DNA of 62,605 nucleotides from Streptomyces sp. ST2-7A (GCF_021390475.1 NZ_JAJUWS010000039.1:1-62605), one strand, 5' to 3'. Positions 1 through 9,200 are shown, numbered from the stretch's first letter. Translations and numbers: made by a program. Notes: generated by a model not told the origin, from the letters alone.

Positions 1-59
1 CCGGCCCCGGCGGTTCGTCCCCTCACCCCTCCCCGCCCCCTTCCCCACCCCCGAACGGG

Positions 60-1331
60 GTGCCGCTCCCGTCGCCCGCCGCCCCGCCGGGCGCTCCGCT
101 GCACCGCTACGACCCCTGGGCCGCGCCCGGTTCGCCCCACACGCCGCCGATGCCCCCGGCGGCCGGCTCCGCCCCGCCGTACACCGGCGCTCCGACCGAC
201 CCGGCGGAGGGGGAGCCGGCGCGACCGGTCCGGCGTCGACTGCGCCTGCTCACCGGGGCACTGCTGCTGGCGCTGGTCTCCGGCGGGGTCGGCGGGCTCG
301 TGGGCGCCGAACTGGAACGTTCCGGGGGCCCGGTGCAGGTGCGCCTGCCGCAGGTGGCGGAGGGCGAGCGGACCACCGATCCCGGCACCATCGCCGGGAT
401 CGCCGAGACGGCCCTGCCTGGGGTGGTCACCCTCTACGTGCGGGGCAACGGCAACGCGGGCACCGGGACCGGTTTCGTCCTCGACGACCGCGGCCACATC
501 CTGACCAACGCCCACGTGGTGGGCCCGGCGGGCGGCTCCGGCCGCATCCAGGTCACCTTCAACAGCGGTGACACCGTGGACGCGGTCCAGGTCGGCGCCG
601 ACAGCGGCTACGACCTGGCCGTGGTCCGGGTGGACGGCGTCTCCGGACTCAGCCCGCTGCCGCTGGGGGACTCCGACGGGGTGCGGGTGGGTGACGCGGT
701 GGTGGCCATCGGCTCACCCTTCGACCTGGACGGCACCGTCACGGCGGGCATCATCAGCGCCGTGAACCGTCCGATCACCGCCGGCGGGGACGGCGACGGC
801 ACGGACGTCAGCTACGTCAACGCCCTGCAGACCGACGCCGCGATCAACCCCGGCAACTCCGGCGGCCCGCTGGTGGACACCGGTGGCCGGGTGATCGGCA
901 TCAACAGCGCCATCCGCACCCCCGAACTCGGTTTCGGACCGGATGGGGAGTCGCGCGGCGGCAGTGTGGGGCTCGGTTTCGCGATACCGGTCAACCAGGC
1001 CCACCGGGTGGCCGAGGAGTTGATCAACACCGGGCGCGCCACGCACCCGGTGATCGGTGTCATGGTGGACATGGGCTTCGACGGGATCGGGGCCCGGGTG
1101 GCCTCGCGCTCCGACGATCCGGCGGTGGTGCCGGGCGGCCCGGGAGACCTCGCCGGGTTGGAGGAGGGCGACATCATCACCGCGGTGGACGGCGAGCGGG
1201 TGCGCAGCGGGGACGAGTTGATCGTCCGGGTGCGTTCGCACCGGCCGGGCGACGTGTTGGAAATCACGGTGGAACGCGGCGGCGGGGAGTTGGTCTTCCC
1301 CGTGACGTTGGGCGCGGCCGGCGGCGACTGA
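60..1331 (+). CDS. HtrA/DegP-like S1C serine protease with PDZ domain
   Basis: Membrane-anchored trypsin-like protease that would act outside the membrane in protein quality control. The first 60 residues are Pro/Ala-rich. One membrane segment follows at about residues 62-85, then the S1C protease domain with the triad His152 (TNAHVV), Asp185 (YDLAVV) and Ser267 (GNSGGPL). A PDZ domain fills residues 330-415 and contains LAGLEEGDIITAVDG. The GTG start lies close to the window edge and the frame stays open upstream, so the N-terminus could be longer. TatB follows 240 bases downstream on the same strand, an order I recall from Streptomyces. The family assignment is secure; substrates are unknown. 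Confidence 0.92.
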   Translation: MPLPSPAAPPGAPLHRYDPWAAPGSPHTPPMPPAAGSAPPYTGAPTDPAEGEPARPVRRRLRLLTGALLLALVSGGVGGLVGAELERSGGPVQVRLPQVAEGERTTDPGTIAGIAETALPGVVTLYVRGNGNAGTGTGFVLDDRGHILTNAHVVGPAGGSGRIQVTFNSGDTVDAVQVGADSGYDLAVVRVDGVSGLSPLPLGDSDGVRVGDAVVAIGSPFDLDGTVTAGIISAVNRPITAGGDGDGTDVSYVNALQTDAAINPGNSGGPLVDTGGRVIGINSAIRTPELGFGPDGESRGGSVGLGFAIPVNQAHRVAEELINTGRATHPVIGVMVDMGFDGIGARVASRSDDPAVVPGGPGDLAGLEEGDIITAVDGERVRSGDELIVRVRSHRPGDVLEITVERGGGELVFPVTLGAAGGD

Positions 1332-1569
1332 GCGGCCGGAGGGGGATTCGGCGCGGCGTCGGGACGGCGGGTGCCGGGTGCGGGTGGTGTGGTGCTTCCC
1401 GTCCCCGACCGGCTCCTCGTGAACCCCCGCACCGCCGGACTCCTCCGGATGTGCCCGGGGCGTTCACCCCGTGGTGATCCCGGTCGACTCCCCGGGGCCG
1501 CCCGGGGCGGGTACCGTGGCGGGTGTGCCGTGTCCGGCCGGGTGAGTGAGGGAAACCAGGGAGTCGCCA

Positions 1570-2097
1570 GTGTTCTTCGATATCGGGTCCCTCGAGTTCA
1601 TCGCGCTCATCATTCTGGCCATCCTGATCTTCGGGCCCGACAAGCTGCCGAAGATGATCCAGGATCTGGCGCGTTTCCTGCGCCGGGTACGGGACTTCTC
1701 CGACAACGCCAAGCAGGACATCCGCAGCGAGCTGGGGCCGGAGTTCAAGGACTTCGAGTTCGACGACCTCAATCCGCGCCGCTTCGCCCGCAAGCACCTG
1801 CTGGAGCGGGACGAGCTGGGGCTGCGTGAGCTGCGCGACAGCATGGACGTGCGCAAGGAACTGTCGGAGGTCTCCGACGCCGTCAACGGCCGCAACCCGG
1901 TACCGCGCAACGGCTCGGCGGGTGCGGCGGCGGCCGGCGGCGGCGCGGCGGCCGGTGGGGTCGTCTCCCTCGGCAAGCCCGGTGACCCACCGGCCCCGGG
2001 GCCGGACGCCGGGTCGGTGCCGTCTCCCGGTCGATCCGCGGCGGGGGGGCGGGAGCCGTCCCCCGAGCCGCCCCCCTTCGACTCCGACGCCACCTGA
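1570..2097 (+). CDS. tatB: Sec-independent protein translocase subunit TatB
   Basis: TatB is the twin-arginine translocase component that, with TatC, receives folded precursor proteins at the membrane. The 175-residue product begins MFFDIGSLEFIALIILAILI, a single N-terminal membrane helix followed by the conserved FGPDKLP hinge and an amphipathic helix. The rest is a charged cytoplasmic region ending in a Gly/Pro/Ala-rich tail. A GTG 24 bases upstream is in frame, but I chose the GTG directly before Phe-Phe-Asp because AGGGAG sits seven bases before it and because TatB proteins start at this helix. tatA and tatC are not in this window. Confidence 0.93.
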   Translation: MFFDIGSLEFIALIILAILIFGPDKLPKMIQDLARFLRRVRDFSDNAKQDIRSELGPEFKDFEFDDLNPRRFARKHLLERDELGLRELRDSMDVRKELSEVSDAVNGRNPVPRNGSAGAAAAGGGAAAGGVVSLGKPGDPPAPGPDAGSVPSPGRSAAGGREPSPEPPPFDSDAT

Positions 2098-2421
2098 GCG
2101 CCGGCCGGGTCCCGGCCCGGACACCCGGTCCCGTCGAGCCCCCGGTCGGCCGTCCCGTCGGATTCGACGCGCCCGAACGCGAATCCGGTCGTCCACCCGC
2201 CGTCCGTCCCCGGAAAGGGACGGGGTGACCTCGGTCACCCCGGCGCTCCCGGGGGCGCACGCGCCCCCTTGTGCTCCCCGTGGCGCACCTTCCGGTCACC
2301 CCATTCAGGGCATATGACCCTCTTGAGCCACCGGTCGTGCCCGATGAGCGCGATACCGGTGGCTATCCTCACGTGTGTCCGGGGTGTTACCCGGTCGCAG
2401 CCAAGGAGGAGGCGTCCGCAC

Positions 2422-3066
2422 ATGGAGACCACACGTCGGGCCGGGCCACGGGGGGTCGGGGAGGTGCCGGGGGAGCGTTCGACGGCGGACGACTTCCTGC
2501 GGGCGGACTTCCCCTGGTACGGGCTGGACGAGGCGTTCGTCGGCCCCCGGCGACTCCTGCGGGTCGGCACCGCCGCCGACGGGTCGGTGGAGCACGGCTC
2601 ACTGGGGCACGGGGACCGTCCCTCGGTACTGGCCGAGCCCGGGTGCGAGGAGCAGAGCTTCGCGGTGGTGGTGACGCTCGCGGCCCGCCCGGTCCGCGCC
2701 AGCCCCGACGGGACCGGTCTGCTCGAGGCCACCTCCGTCTCCGCCGCGGCCTGGCTGGCCGGCTCCGGCCTGCTCTCGTCCACCTGGCCCGGCCGGATGG
2801 AGCGCGCCCTGCGTCAGGACTGGCTGGAACAGCAGACCGCTCTCGCCTGGGATCTCGCCGACCACCTGGACGGTGGCGGTTGGGCCTCGCTGAGCCTGCC
2901 CGTGGACGGTGGCCCCCGGGAGTTCCGCTACCGGGAGTCCGAGTACGGGTGGGTACTCGCCGGCACCACCGGACACGGTGTCCACCTGGGCGCGTACGGG
3001 CGGGGCATGAGCGCCTACGGCCTCGGGTTCGCCGTGGTGGACGACGTGACGGGCCGCTACGCCTGA
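2422..3066 (+). CDS. conserved actinobacterial protein of unknown function
   Basis: A 214-residue protein without a recognised domain, signal peptide or membrane helix, so probably cytoplasmic. The C-terminal part is Gly- and aromatic-rich (ESEYGWVLAGTTGHGVHLGAYGRGM), which suggests a compact beta-rich fold. The start is fixed by a very strong ribosome-binding site (AAGGAGGAGG, 2403-2412) ten bases before ATG. Open frame continues upstream but has no such signal. It lies between tatB and the converging mrp gene. I do not recognise a function. Confidence 0.75.
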   Translation: METTRRAGPRGVGEVPGERSTADDFLRADFPWYGLDEAFVGPRRLLRVGTAADGSVEHGSLGHGDRPSVLAEPGCEEQSFAVVVTLAARPVRASPDGTGLLEATSVSAAAWLAGSGLLSSTWPGRMERALRQDWLEQQTALAWDLADHLDGGGWASLSLPVDGGPREFRYRESEYGWVLAGTTGHGVHLGAYGRGMSAYGLGFAVVDDVTGRYA

Positions 3067-3169
3067 CGGGACCGCGACCCGGCGGGCGGACCGGCGCGGG
3101 TCGCCGTGCCCGGTGCGGGGCGACCCGCGCCCGACGGGACCGACCGTGCCGGGCCCCGGCACCCCGCGA

Positions 3170-4336
3170 TCAGAACTTGTTGCGCGGGGTGATCCCCAGC
3201 GACATCCCCGACAGGCCCCGCTGCCGGCCGCCCAGCTTCGAGGCGATCGAGCGGATGGCGGTGCCCGCCGCCGAGTCCGGGTCGGAGAGCACGACCGGCT
3301 TGCCCTCGTCGCCGCCCTCGCGCAGCCGCAGGTCGATCGGGATCGTGCCGAGTACCGGCACCTGCGCGCCGGTCGCCCGGGTGAGCCCCTCGGCCACCCG
3401 CTCGCCGCCCCCGCTGCCGAAGACGTCCAGCATCTCGTCGCAGTGCGGGCAGGGCAGGCCGGACATGTTCTCCACCACGCCGACGATCTTCTGGTGGGTC
3501 TGCACCGCGATGGAGCCGGCCCGCTCGGCGACCTCCGCGGCGGCCTGCTGCGGGGTGGTCACCACCAGGATCTCGGCGTTCGGCACCAACTGGGCCACCG
3601 AGATGGCGATGTCACCGGTGCCGGGCGGCAGGTCCAGCAGGAGCACGTCCAGGTCGCCCCAGTAGACGTCGGCGAGGAACTGCTGGAGGGCGCGGTGCAG
3701 CATCGGTCCGCGCCAGACCACCGGGGCGTTGCCCGGTGTGAACATCCCGATGGAGATGACCTTCACGCCGTGCGCCGACGGCGGCATGATCATGTTCTCC
3801 ACCTGGGTGGGCCGGCCGTCGGTGCCCAGCATCCGGGGCACCGAGTGGCCGTAGATGTCGGCGTCGACCACGCCGACCTTCAGGCCGTCGGCGGCCATCG
3901 CCGCCGCCAGGTTGACCGTCACCGAGGACTTGCCGACGCCGCCCTTGCCGGAGGCCACGCAGTAGACCCGGGTCAGCGAGTCGGGGCGGGCGAACGGCAC
4001 CTCCCGCTCGGCCTGGCCGCCGCGCAGCGCGGTCGCCAGCTCCCGGCGCTGCTCCTCGCTCATGACGTCCAGCTCGACCGCGACCCCGGTGACGCCGGGC
4101 ACCGTCCGGACCGCATCGGAGACCCGGTTGATGATGGTCTCCCGCATCGGGCAGCCGGAGACGGTCAGGTACACGCCGACGCGCACGGCCCCGTCCGGGT
4201 CGATCTCCACCGACTTGACCATCCCCAGCTCGGTGATGGGGCGGTGGATCTCCGGGTCGTCCACCGTCGCGAGGGCGGAGCGCACCGCCTCCTCGGACGG
4301 TGCGGTCTGCGGCGTTGCGGGGGTGTCGGTAGCCAT
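3170..4336 (-). CDS. mrp: Mrp/NBP35-family P-loop ATPase, Fe-S cluster carrier
   Basis: Mrp/ApbC proteins bind and hand over Fe-S clusters in the cytoplasm. The 388-residue product has an N-terminal MIP18/DUF59 domain (about 13-90, with DDPEIHRPITELGMV), then the ParA/MinD-type ATPase domain with deviant Walker A GKGGVGKS at 130-137. A CPHC pair (in SGLPCPHCDE) is the expected cluster-binding site. The start is the ATG of MATDTP rather than an in-frame start 38 codons upstream, because DUF59 proteins begin close to this point and a TACCAT hexamer ends eight bases before it. It has the expected family length. Confidence 0.94.
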   Translation of the reverse strand: MATDTPATPQTAPSEEAVRSALATVDDPEIHRPITELGMVKSVEIDPDGAVRVGVYLTVSGCPMRETIINRVSDAVRTVPGVTGVAVELDVMSEEQRRELATALRGGQAEREVPFARPDSLTRVYCVASGKGGVGKSSVTVNLAAAMAADGLKVGVVDADIYGHSVPRMLGTDGRPTQVENMIMPPSAHGVKVISIGMFTPGNAPVVWRGPMLHRALQQFLADVYWGDLDVLLLDLPPGTGDIAISVAQLVPNAEILVVTTPQQAAAEVAERAGSIAVQTHQKIVGVVENMSGLPCPHCDEMLDVFGSGGGERVAEGLTRATGAQVPVLGTIPIDLRLREGGDEGKPVVLSDPDSAAGTAIRSIASKLGGRQRGLSGMSLGITPRNKF

Positions 4337-4343
4337 GTACCCG

Positions 4344-4349
4344 ATGGTA
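4344..4349 (-). promoter_or_regulatory. -10-like hexamer of mrp
   Basis: On the minus strand TACCAT ends eight bases before the mrp ATG, and no Shine-Dalgarno sequence is visible, so the transcript could be leaderless or nearly so. No clear -35 is seen. Confidence 0.35.
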
Positions 4350-4571
4350 CGGCTCCGGGCGGAAGCCCCGGTACCGGCCCGCGTCGAGCGGTGACGGGGC
4401 GGGGTACGCTGCGCCTCGCGCGCCGTCTCACCACCGGCCGGACCTTCCAACGTGCCCGGAATCGATCACCGGGGGCGATACGCGGGCGCTCGTGATCAAA
4501 GAGGAACGCAACGTGCTCGGAATGCGTCCACCACAGGACCGACCGAGGGACCCGAGGGAGAGGCAGACCCG

Positions 4572-5369
4572 GTGACCGCAGGAGTCCGCAACTGGCGCAC
4601 CGCCCTGTCGGGGGCCGTCTGTGCCGTCGTCGTGCTGGCCGGTGGCACCCTTTCCGGCTGCGGGGGGCCGCCCGCGGAACCGGAGGAGGAGGAGACCAAC
4701 GGCCTCGACTCGCTGCCGGCCGCGACGATCGAGGAACGCGCCCTCGACGCCGCCCTCGGGGCCGAGGCGGTGCACCTCTCGGGCCGGGGGGTCATCACCG
4801 ACGGCGACGGCTTCCGCCTCGACATGCGGCTCGGTCCGGACGGCGGGATCGGTGAGGTCTCCATCCAGGGGATGACCTTCGAACTGCTGCGGGTGGGCGA
4901 GGACCTCTTCCTCAAGGCCGACGGCGCCTTCTGGCAACACCAGTGGGAGGACGGGGACGAGGAGGCCGAGGCCGGCATCGACCCCTCCGGCACCCTGGGG
5001 GGCAAGTACGTCAAGGTCGCCCCCGACGACCCCGCCTACGAGACGCTGAGCGGCTTCACCGACAAGAACACGATGATCCACCTGCTGCTCACCATGGAGG
5101 GCGAACGGAGCGTCGGTGAACGCGGGGAGGTCGGCGAGACGGAGACGATCAGCGTCCTCGCCGGGGAGGGCGCCGGAGGCGTCCTCGATGTCGCGCTGGT
5201 CGGCGACCCCTACCCGCTGCGCTTCGCCCGCGCCGGTGAGGCCGGTCAGCTATCACTCGCGGACTGGGACAAGGAGTTCACCCTGCGTGCCCCGCAGGAG
5301 GACCAGATCCTCGACTACGGCGACGAGATGATCCTCCCGTCGGAGGGCACGGGGACCGAGGAGGGCTGA
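4572..5369 (+). CDS. secreted lipoprotein, LppX/LprG-like fold candidate
   Basis: Lipoprotein of 265 residues. The signal peptide (VRNWRTALSGAVCAVVVLAG) ends in the lipobox TLSGC, so the mature protein starts at a lipidated Cys on the outer face of the membrane, followed by an acidic linker (PAEPEEEE). The rest alternates beta-strand-like stretches resembling LppX/LprAFG proteins, which bind lipids, but no function can be assigned. The GTG start is chosen because GGGAGAGGC lies just upstream and the signal peptide follows directly. It is similar in layout to the lipoprotein at 37482-38192. It converges on the next gene with a hairpin between them. Confidence 0.82.
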   Translation: MTAGVRNWRTALSGAVCAVVVLAGGTLSGCGGPPAEPEEEETNGLDSLPAATIEERALDAALGAEAVHLSGRGVITDGDGFRLDMRLGPDGGIGEVSIQGMTFELLRVGEDLFLKADGAFWQHQWEDGDEEAEAGIDPSGTLGGKYVKVAPDDPAYETLSGFTDKNTMIHLLLTMEGERSVGERGEVGETETISVLAGEGAGGVLDVALVGDPYPLRFARAGEAGQLSLADWDKEFTLRAPQEDQILDYGDEMILPSEGTGTEEG

Positions 5370-5420
5370 CGGCGACCGCCCGGGGGCCGTCGTTCGGGGC
5401 CGGCCGCGCCGCCCGTCCAC

Positions 5421-5438
5421 CGGGGCCGAACGGCCCCG
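5421..5438. terminator. hairpin between convergent genes
   Basis: Seven G/C pairs (CGGGGCC and GGCCCCG) close a GAAC tetraloop between two convergent genes. There is no T-run, so it could work as a bidirectional terminator or be only a G/C-rich palindrome. Confidence 0.45.
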
Positions 5439-5447
5439 GGCCCCGGG

Positions 5448-6095
5448 TCATCCCGCCTTCCGGCCCCTTCCCCCGCCCCGCCGCCGGCGGGTCGGCAGAC
5501 CCGAGGGCATCGGCCCCCGGGTCAGCGCGGGTGAGGGTGGGGGGACCGCCGCCCCGCCGTCGGTGGGCATCGTCCCCGGCCGCTGCTCCGCCGGTCCCGC
5601 CGGTACCAGCCGCAGCACCCGGCAGGAGGCCGCCCAGCGCGCGGCCGTTCCCTCCGGCTCCACCGCGTTGAGTCGCTTGGCGCGCAGTTCGGCGACGACC
5701 GCCTCCCACTCCGGGCCACCCGGCTTCGGCTCCACCACCCGGGCCGGCCAGGCCACCAGTCGGCCGCCCTTGTCCTTGCTGCGAGCGCTCACCGTCACCC
5801 GGGCGCCGTCGGTCACGCCCAGGCCGTCCAGCGGCTGCTCGCCCGGCCCGCCCACCAGGCAGACCGCGCCCTCGTGCCAGACGTGCCACAGCGGGCGCAC
5901 CGCACCGTGCGGGCCGCGCACCCAGACCAGCGCGGACTTCCGGGCGGCCTCCTCGATCAGCGCGAGATCGGCCGCCGGCACCATCGACTCCACCGCCCCG
6001 GGGGCCGGCGCCGGGGAACCGGTGGGGGACGGCCCGGCGGGGGAGCCGGCGGACGCGTCGTCGGGGCGGGAGGCGGGCGGGGGCGCGGACGTCAT
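5448..6095 (-). CDS. conserved hypothetical protein, possible FMN-binding split-barrel fold
   Basis: A 215-residue protein. The middle part (about 45-170) reads like a small barrel, with SALVWVRGPHGAVRPLWHVW followed by GAVCLVGGPGEQPLDGL and GARVTVSARSKDKG, reminiscent of pyridoxamine-phosphate-oxidase-type flavin-binding proteins. I could not identify flavin-binding residues with confidence. Both ends are Pro/Gly-rich and look disordered; the C-terminus is very basic (RRRRGGGRGRK). The ATG is supported by TAGGCT ending seven bases upstream. The ferritin-like gene is 63 bases away on the same strand. Confidence 0.7.
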   Translation of the reverse strand: MTSAPPPASRPDDASAGSPAGPSPTGSPAPAPGAVESMVPAADLALIEEAARKSALVWVRGPHGAVRPLWHVWHEGAVCLVGGPGEQPLDGLGVTDGARVTVSARSKDKGGRLVAWPARVVEPKPGGPEWEAVVAELRAKRLNAVEPEGTAARWAASCRVLRLVPAGPAEQRPGTMPTDGGAAVPPPSPALTRGPMPSGLPTRRRRGGGRGRKAG

Positions 6096-6101
6096 GGCGG
6101 G

Positions 6102-6107
6102 AGCCTA
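6102..6107 (-). promoter_or_regulatory. -10 hexamer for a leaderless start
   Basis: TAGGCT on the minus strand ends exactly seven bases before the ATG at 6095, placing the expected transcription start on the start codon. No Shine-Dalgarno is present. Confidence 0.5.
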
Positions 6108-6157
6108 GGCCCTTCCCGGCCCCCGCGTCCGCCCCGGACGCCGGGACGGGCGCGCGA

Positions 6158-6931
6158 TCAGGAGGCCAGGCCCAGGGCGGTCATCCGCCTGGTGTGCGCC
6201 TCGGTGATCCGGGAGAACATCCGGCCGATCTCCGCCAGGTCGAAACCGTCGGCGACCCCGCCCACCAGCATCGTGGACAGCGCGTCCCGTTCGGCCACCA
6301 CCCGCTGGGCCTGGGCCAGCGCCTCGCCCATCAGTCGCCGCGCCCACAGCGCGAGCCGGCCGCCCACCCGGGGGTCGGCCTCGATCGCCGCGCGCACCCG
6401 GTCCACCACGAACGCGGCGTGACCGGTCTCGTCCAGCACCTCCAGCATCAGCCCCCGGGTGTCGGAGTCCAGCCGGTGGGCGATCTCGCGGTAGAAGTCG
6501 GCCGCGATGGAGTCGCCCACGTACGCCTTGATCAGGCTCTCCAGCCAGTCCGAGGGCGCGGTCAGCCGGTGGAACTCCGCCAGCGGCGCGTCGAAGGGCT
6601 CCATCGAGGCGAAGGGGTCGGCGTCGATCCCCGAGAGCCGGTCCCGCAACATCTCGAAGTGCCGGAACTCGGCGGCCGCCATCCGTGCCAGGGCCGCCTT
6701 GTCGGCGAGACCCGGCGCCATCCTGGCGTCCTCCGCCAGCCGCTCGAAGGCGACCAGCTCGCTGTGGGCCAGGGCGCCCAACAGGTCCACGATCGCGTCC
6801 CGGTAACGGGGGTCGGCCGAAGCGGTCGCCCAGTCCCCGGCGGCGGTGGAACCGGTCGGCCCGTCGCCCCGGTCGGCGGGGGAGTCGGCCGGTTCGGAAC
6901 GGTCGGCGGCGGGCTTCGCGGGCGTCTCCAT
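6158..6931 (-). CDS. ferritin-like fold protein (MiaE-related)
   Basis: A 257-residue protein with a disordered acidic N-terminus (1-35) and a ferritin-like four-helix bundle. Candidate di-iron ligands are Glu in AHSELVAFERL, the AEFRHFE helix with Glu and His, and ETGHAAFV later, a spacing like that in MiaE-type tRNA hydroxylases. Redox or iron-dependent chemistry is therefore possible but unproven. The gene diverges from the DEAD-box helicase, an arrangement I also recall from mycobacteria (Rv3210c next to rhlE). TATTCT ends eight bases before the ATG. Confidence 0.83.
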   Translation of the reverse strand: METPAKPAADRSEPADSPADRGDGPTGSTAAGDWATASADPRYRDAIVDLLGALAHSELVAFERLAEDARMAPGLADKAALARMAAAEFRHFEMLRDRLSGIDADPFASMEPFDAPLAEFHRLTAPSDWLESLIKAYVGDSIAADFYREIAHRLDSDTRGLMLEVLDETGHAAFVVDRVRAAIEADPRVGGRLALWARRLMGEALAQAQRVVAERDALSTMLVGGVADGFDLAEIGRMFSRITEAHTRRMTALGLAS

Positions 6932-6938
6932 GGACCGC

Positions 6939-6944
6939 AGAATA
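6939..6944 (-). promoter_or_regulatory. -10 hexamer of the ferritin-like gene
   Basis: TATTCT on the minus strand ends eight bases upstream of the start codon with no Shine-Dalgarno sequence between, consistent with a leaderless mRNA. Confidence 0.5.
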
Positions 6945-6999
6945 GCGGGCCGGCAGGTGAACCGATCGCCCGCCCTAACGCGGATGCGGGGTTCCGGGG

Positions 7000-7005
7000 T
7001 ACAGT
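7000..7005 (+). promoter_or_regulatory. candidate -10 hexamer of the DEAD-box helicase gene
   Basis: TACAGT is the best -10 in the divergent interval. If used, it gives a leader of about 180 to 300 bases depending on which helicase start codon is real. No convincing -35 is seen. Confidence 0.35.
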
Positions 7006-7167
7006 GATATGGACCTGCCGCGTACTCGGTGGGTCCCGTTCACATGTGGAGAACACCAGCCCCGCTCGGCCGAGCGGCCGGCTGCCCGCGGATGCCCGGT
7101 CGGTGGCCCGATCGGCTCCGACCCGACCGCCCTCCACACGGACCCTGTGAGTCCGTGATGAAGGACC

Positions 7168-7194
7168 CGCTCGCGCGAAGTGCGCGCTTGAGCG
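7168..7194 (+). promoter_or_regulatory. hairpin in the DEAD-box helicase leader
   Basis: CGCTC-GCGCG pairs with CGCGC-TT-GAGCG around an AAGTG loop, ten pairs with a TT bulge. It ends two bases before the ATG at 7197 and so covers the place where a ribosome-binding site for that start would be. Confidence 0.5.
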
Positions 7195-7196
7195 AG

Positions 7197-9053
7197 ATGA
7201 CCGGGTCCCGCCCCGCACGACCCGCGCCCCACCCGGGCCGGTACGCGAGCGCGGTACGTCACGACCCGCCTCGCCGCCGTGCGCCGCGTCACACAGAAGA
7301 GGCAAGAGCCCTGACCGCGACAACGTTCCGAGATCTCGGGATCCTCACCGAGACCGCCGAGGCACTCGAGGCCGTCGGCATCATGACCCCCTTCCCCATC
7401 CAGGAGATGACCCTCCCCGTCGCCCTGGCCGGCTCCGATGTCATCGGGCAGGCCAAGACCGGCACCGGCAAGACCCTCGGGTTCGGCCTGCCGGTACTGG
7501 AGAAGGTCACCGTCCCCGCCGACGTGGAGGCGGGCCGCGCCCGCCCGGAGGAGCTGACCGAGGCCCCTCAGGCGCTGATCGTCGTCCCCACCCGCGAGCT
7601 GTGCCAGCAGGTCACCAACGACCTGCTCACCGCCGGCAAGGTCCGCAACGTGCGGGTCTGCGCCATCTACGGCGGCCGTTCCTACGAGCCGCAGGTCGAA
7701 GCGCTGCGCAAGGGCGTGGACGTGGTCGTCGGCACCCCCGGCCGGCTGCTGGACCTCGCCGGCCAGAAGAAGCTGAGGCTCTCCGAGGTCCGTGTCCTGG
7801 TCCTCGACGAGGCCGACGAGATGCTCGACCTGGGCTTCCTCCCGGATGTCGAGCGCATCATCCAGCTGCTGCCGGCCAAGCGGCAGACGATGCTCTTCTC
7901 CGCCACCATGCCCGGACAGGTCATCTCGCTGGCCCGCCGGTACATGAACCGGCCCACCCATATCCGGGCCGCCGCCCCCGACGACACCGGCCACACCGTC
8001 AAGAGCGTCACCCAGCGCGTCTACCGGGCCCACTCCATGGACAAGGTGGAGATGGTCGCCCGCATCCTCCAGGCCGAGGGCCGGGGGCTGGCGATGGTCT
8101 TCTGCCGCACCAAGCGCACCGCCGCCGACGTCGCCGACCAGCTCGCCCGGCGCGGCTTCGCCTCCGGCGCGGTCCACGGCGACCTGGGGCAGGGCGCCCG
8201 CGAGCAGGCGCTGCGGGCCTTCCGCAACGGCAAGATCGACGTACTGGTCTGCACCGACGTGGCCGCGCGCGGCATCGACGTGGACAACGTCACGCACGTG
8301 ATCAACTACCAGACCCCCGAGGACGAGAAGACCTACCTGCACCGGATCGGCCGCACCGGCCGCGCCGGCGCCCGGGGCACCGCCGTCACCTTCGTGGACT
8401 GGGACGACATCCCCCGCTGGCAGCTGATCGACCGCGCGCTGGAGCTGGGGCTGCCGGAGGCGGCGGAGACCTACTCCACCTCCCCGCACCTGTACGAGGA
8501 GCTGGCCATCCCCGCGGGCACCAAGGGAATACTGCCCCGCTCCGACCGCACCCGTGCCGGACTGGGCGCCGAGGAGGTCGAGGACCTGGGCGAGCCCGGT
8601 CGCGCCCGGGGCCGGGAGGGACGCGGCCCCCGGGGTCGTGCCGAGGAGCCGGCGGCGGAACCCGCCGGGGAGCGCCGGCCCCCGCGCGATCGCGGCCGTC
8701 GCCGGACCCGGGGCGGCGTGCCCACCGCCGAGGGGACCACGACGGCCCCGACCGACCCGGCGGACGGGTCCCCGTCCGCCCCGGCGACCGACACCCCGAC
8801 CGATGGAGCGACCGACGGTGCGGCCCGCAAGCCGCGTCGTCGCCGCCGCGCCCGCTCGGCCGGCAACGGCGGTGCCCCCGCCGGCTCGGCGGAGGGCGCG
8901 ACCCGGAGCCCGGCCGACCGGGCGGACGGCTCGCCGGAGGCCCCCTCCGGTTCGGACGGCGCGGCGGGCGACGGTTCGGCCCCGCGTCGGCGTCGCCGCC
9001 GCTCGCGCGGCAACGGCGGCGGACCCGCCGTCGCGGAGACCGCCGGCGAGTGA
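7197..9053 (+). CDS. DEAD-box ATP-dependent RNA helicase (RhlE-like)
   Basis: Unwinds RNA duplexes, probably in ribosome assembly or RNA turnover. The motifs are in order: Q-motif (TPFPIQ), motif I AKTGTGKT, Ia PTRELCQQ, TPGRL, motif II LDEADEMLD, motif III SATMPG, then the second RecA domain with DVAARGID and HRIGRTGRAG. After the core come about 170 residues rich in Arg, Gly and Pro, including RRRRRARS and RRRRRRSRGNGG, an RNA-binding tail. The start is uncertain: homology begins only at FRDLGI (about 7327). GTG 7029 gives the longest frame, ATG 7197 lies directly behind a hairpin, and CTG 7311 has GAGG upstream. Confidence 0.9.
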   Translation: MTGSRPARPAPHPGRYASAVRHDPPRRRAPRHTEEARALTATTFRDLGILTETAEALEAVGIMTPFPIQEMTLPVALAGSDVIGQAKTGTGKTLGFGLPVLEKVTVPADVEAGRARPEELTEAPQALIVVPTRELCQQVTNDLLTAGKVRNVRVCAIYGGRSYEPQVEALRKGVDVVVGTPGRLLDLAGQKKLRLSEVRVLVLDEADEMLDLGFLPDVERIIQLLPAKRQTMLFSATMPGQVISLARRYMNRPTHIRAAAPDDTGHTVKSVTQRVYRAHSMDKVEMVARILQAEGRGLAMVFCRTKRTAADVADQLARRGFASGAVHGDLGQGAREQALRAFRNGKIDVLVCTDVAARGIDVDNVTHVINYQTPEDEKTYLHRIGRTGRAGARGTAVTFVDWDDIPRWQLIDRALELGLPEAAETYSTSPHLYEELAIPAGTKGILPRSDRTRAGLGAEEVEDLGEPGRARGREGRGPRGRAEEPAAEPAGERRPPRDRGRRRTRGGVPTAEGTTTAPTDPADGSPSAPATDTPTDGATDGAARKPRRRRRARSAGNGGAPAGSAEGATRSPADRADGSPEAPSGSDGAAGDGSAPRRRRRRSRGNGGGPAVAETAGE

Positions 9054-9060
9054 GACCTCC

Positions 9061-9099
9061 GGACGCCGGTCGCACCCCGTGAGGGCGCGGCCGGCGTCC
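9061..9099 (+). terminator. terminator of the DEAD-box helicase gene
   Basis: Perfect nine-base arms GGACGCCGG and CCGGCGTCC begin eight bases after the stop codon, extended inside by further G/C pairing, and are followed by a short T-containing stretch (GTCGTTT). Confidence 0.7.
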
Positions 9100-9200
9100 G
9101 TCGTTTCCGCGGGCGCGTCCCGGGGCGCCGCGCCACCCGCCCGGGAGGGTTCGCGGTGGTCGGGTCGCCCATCCGCCGCCCGGGGTTCACCGGGGCCGGC

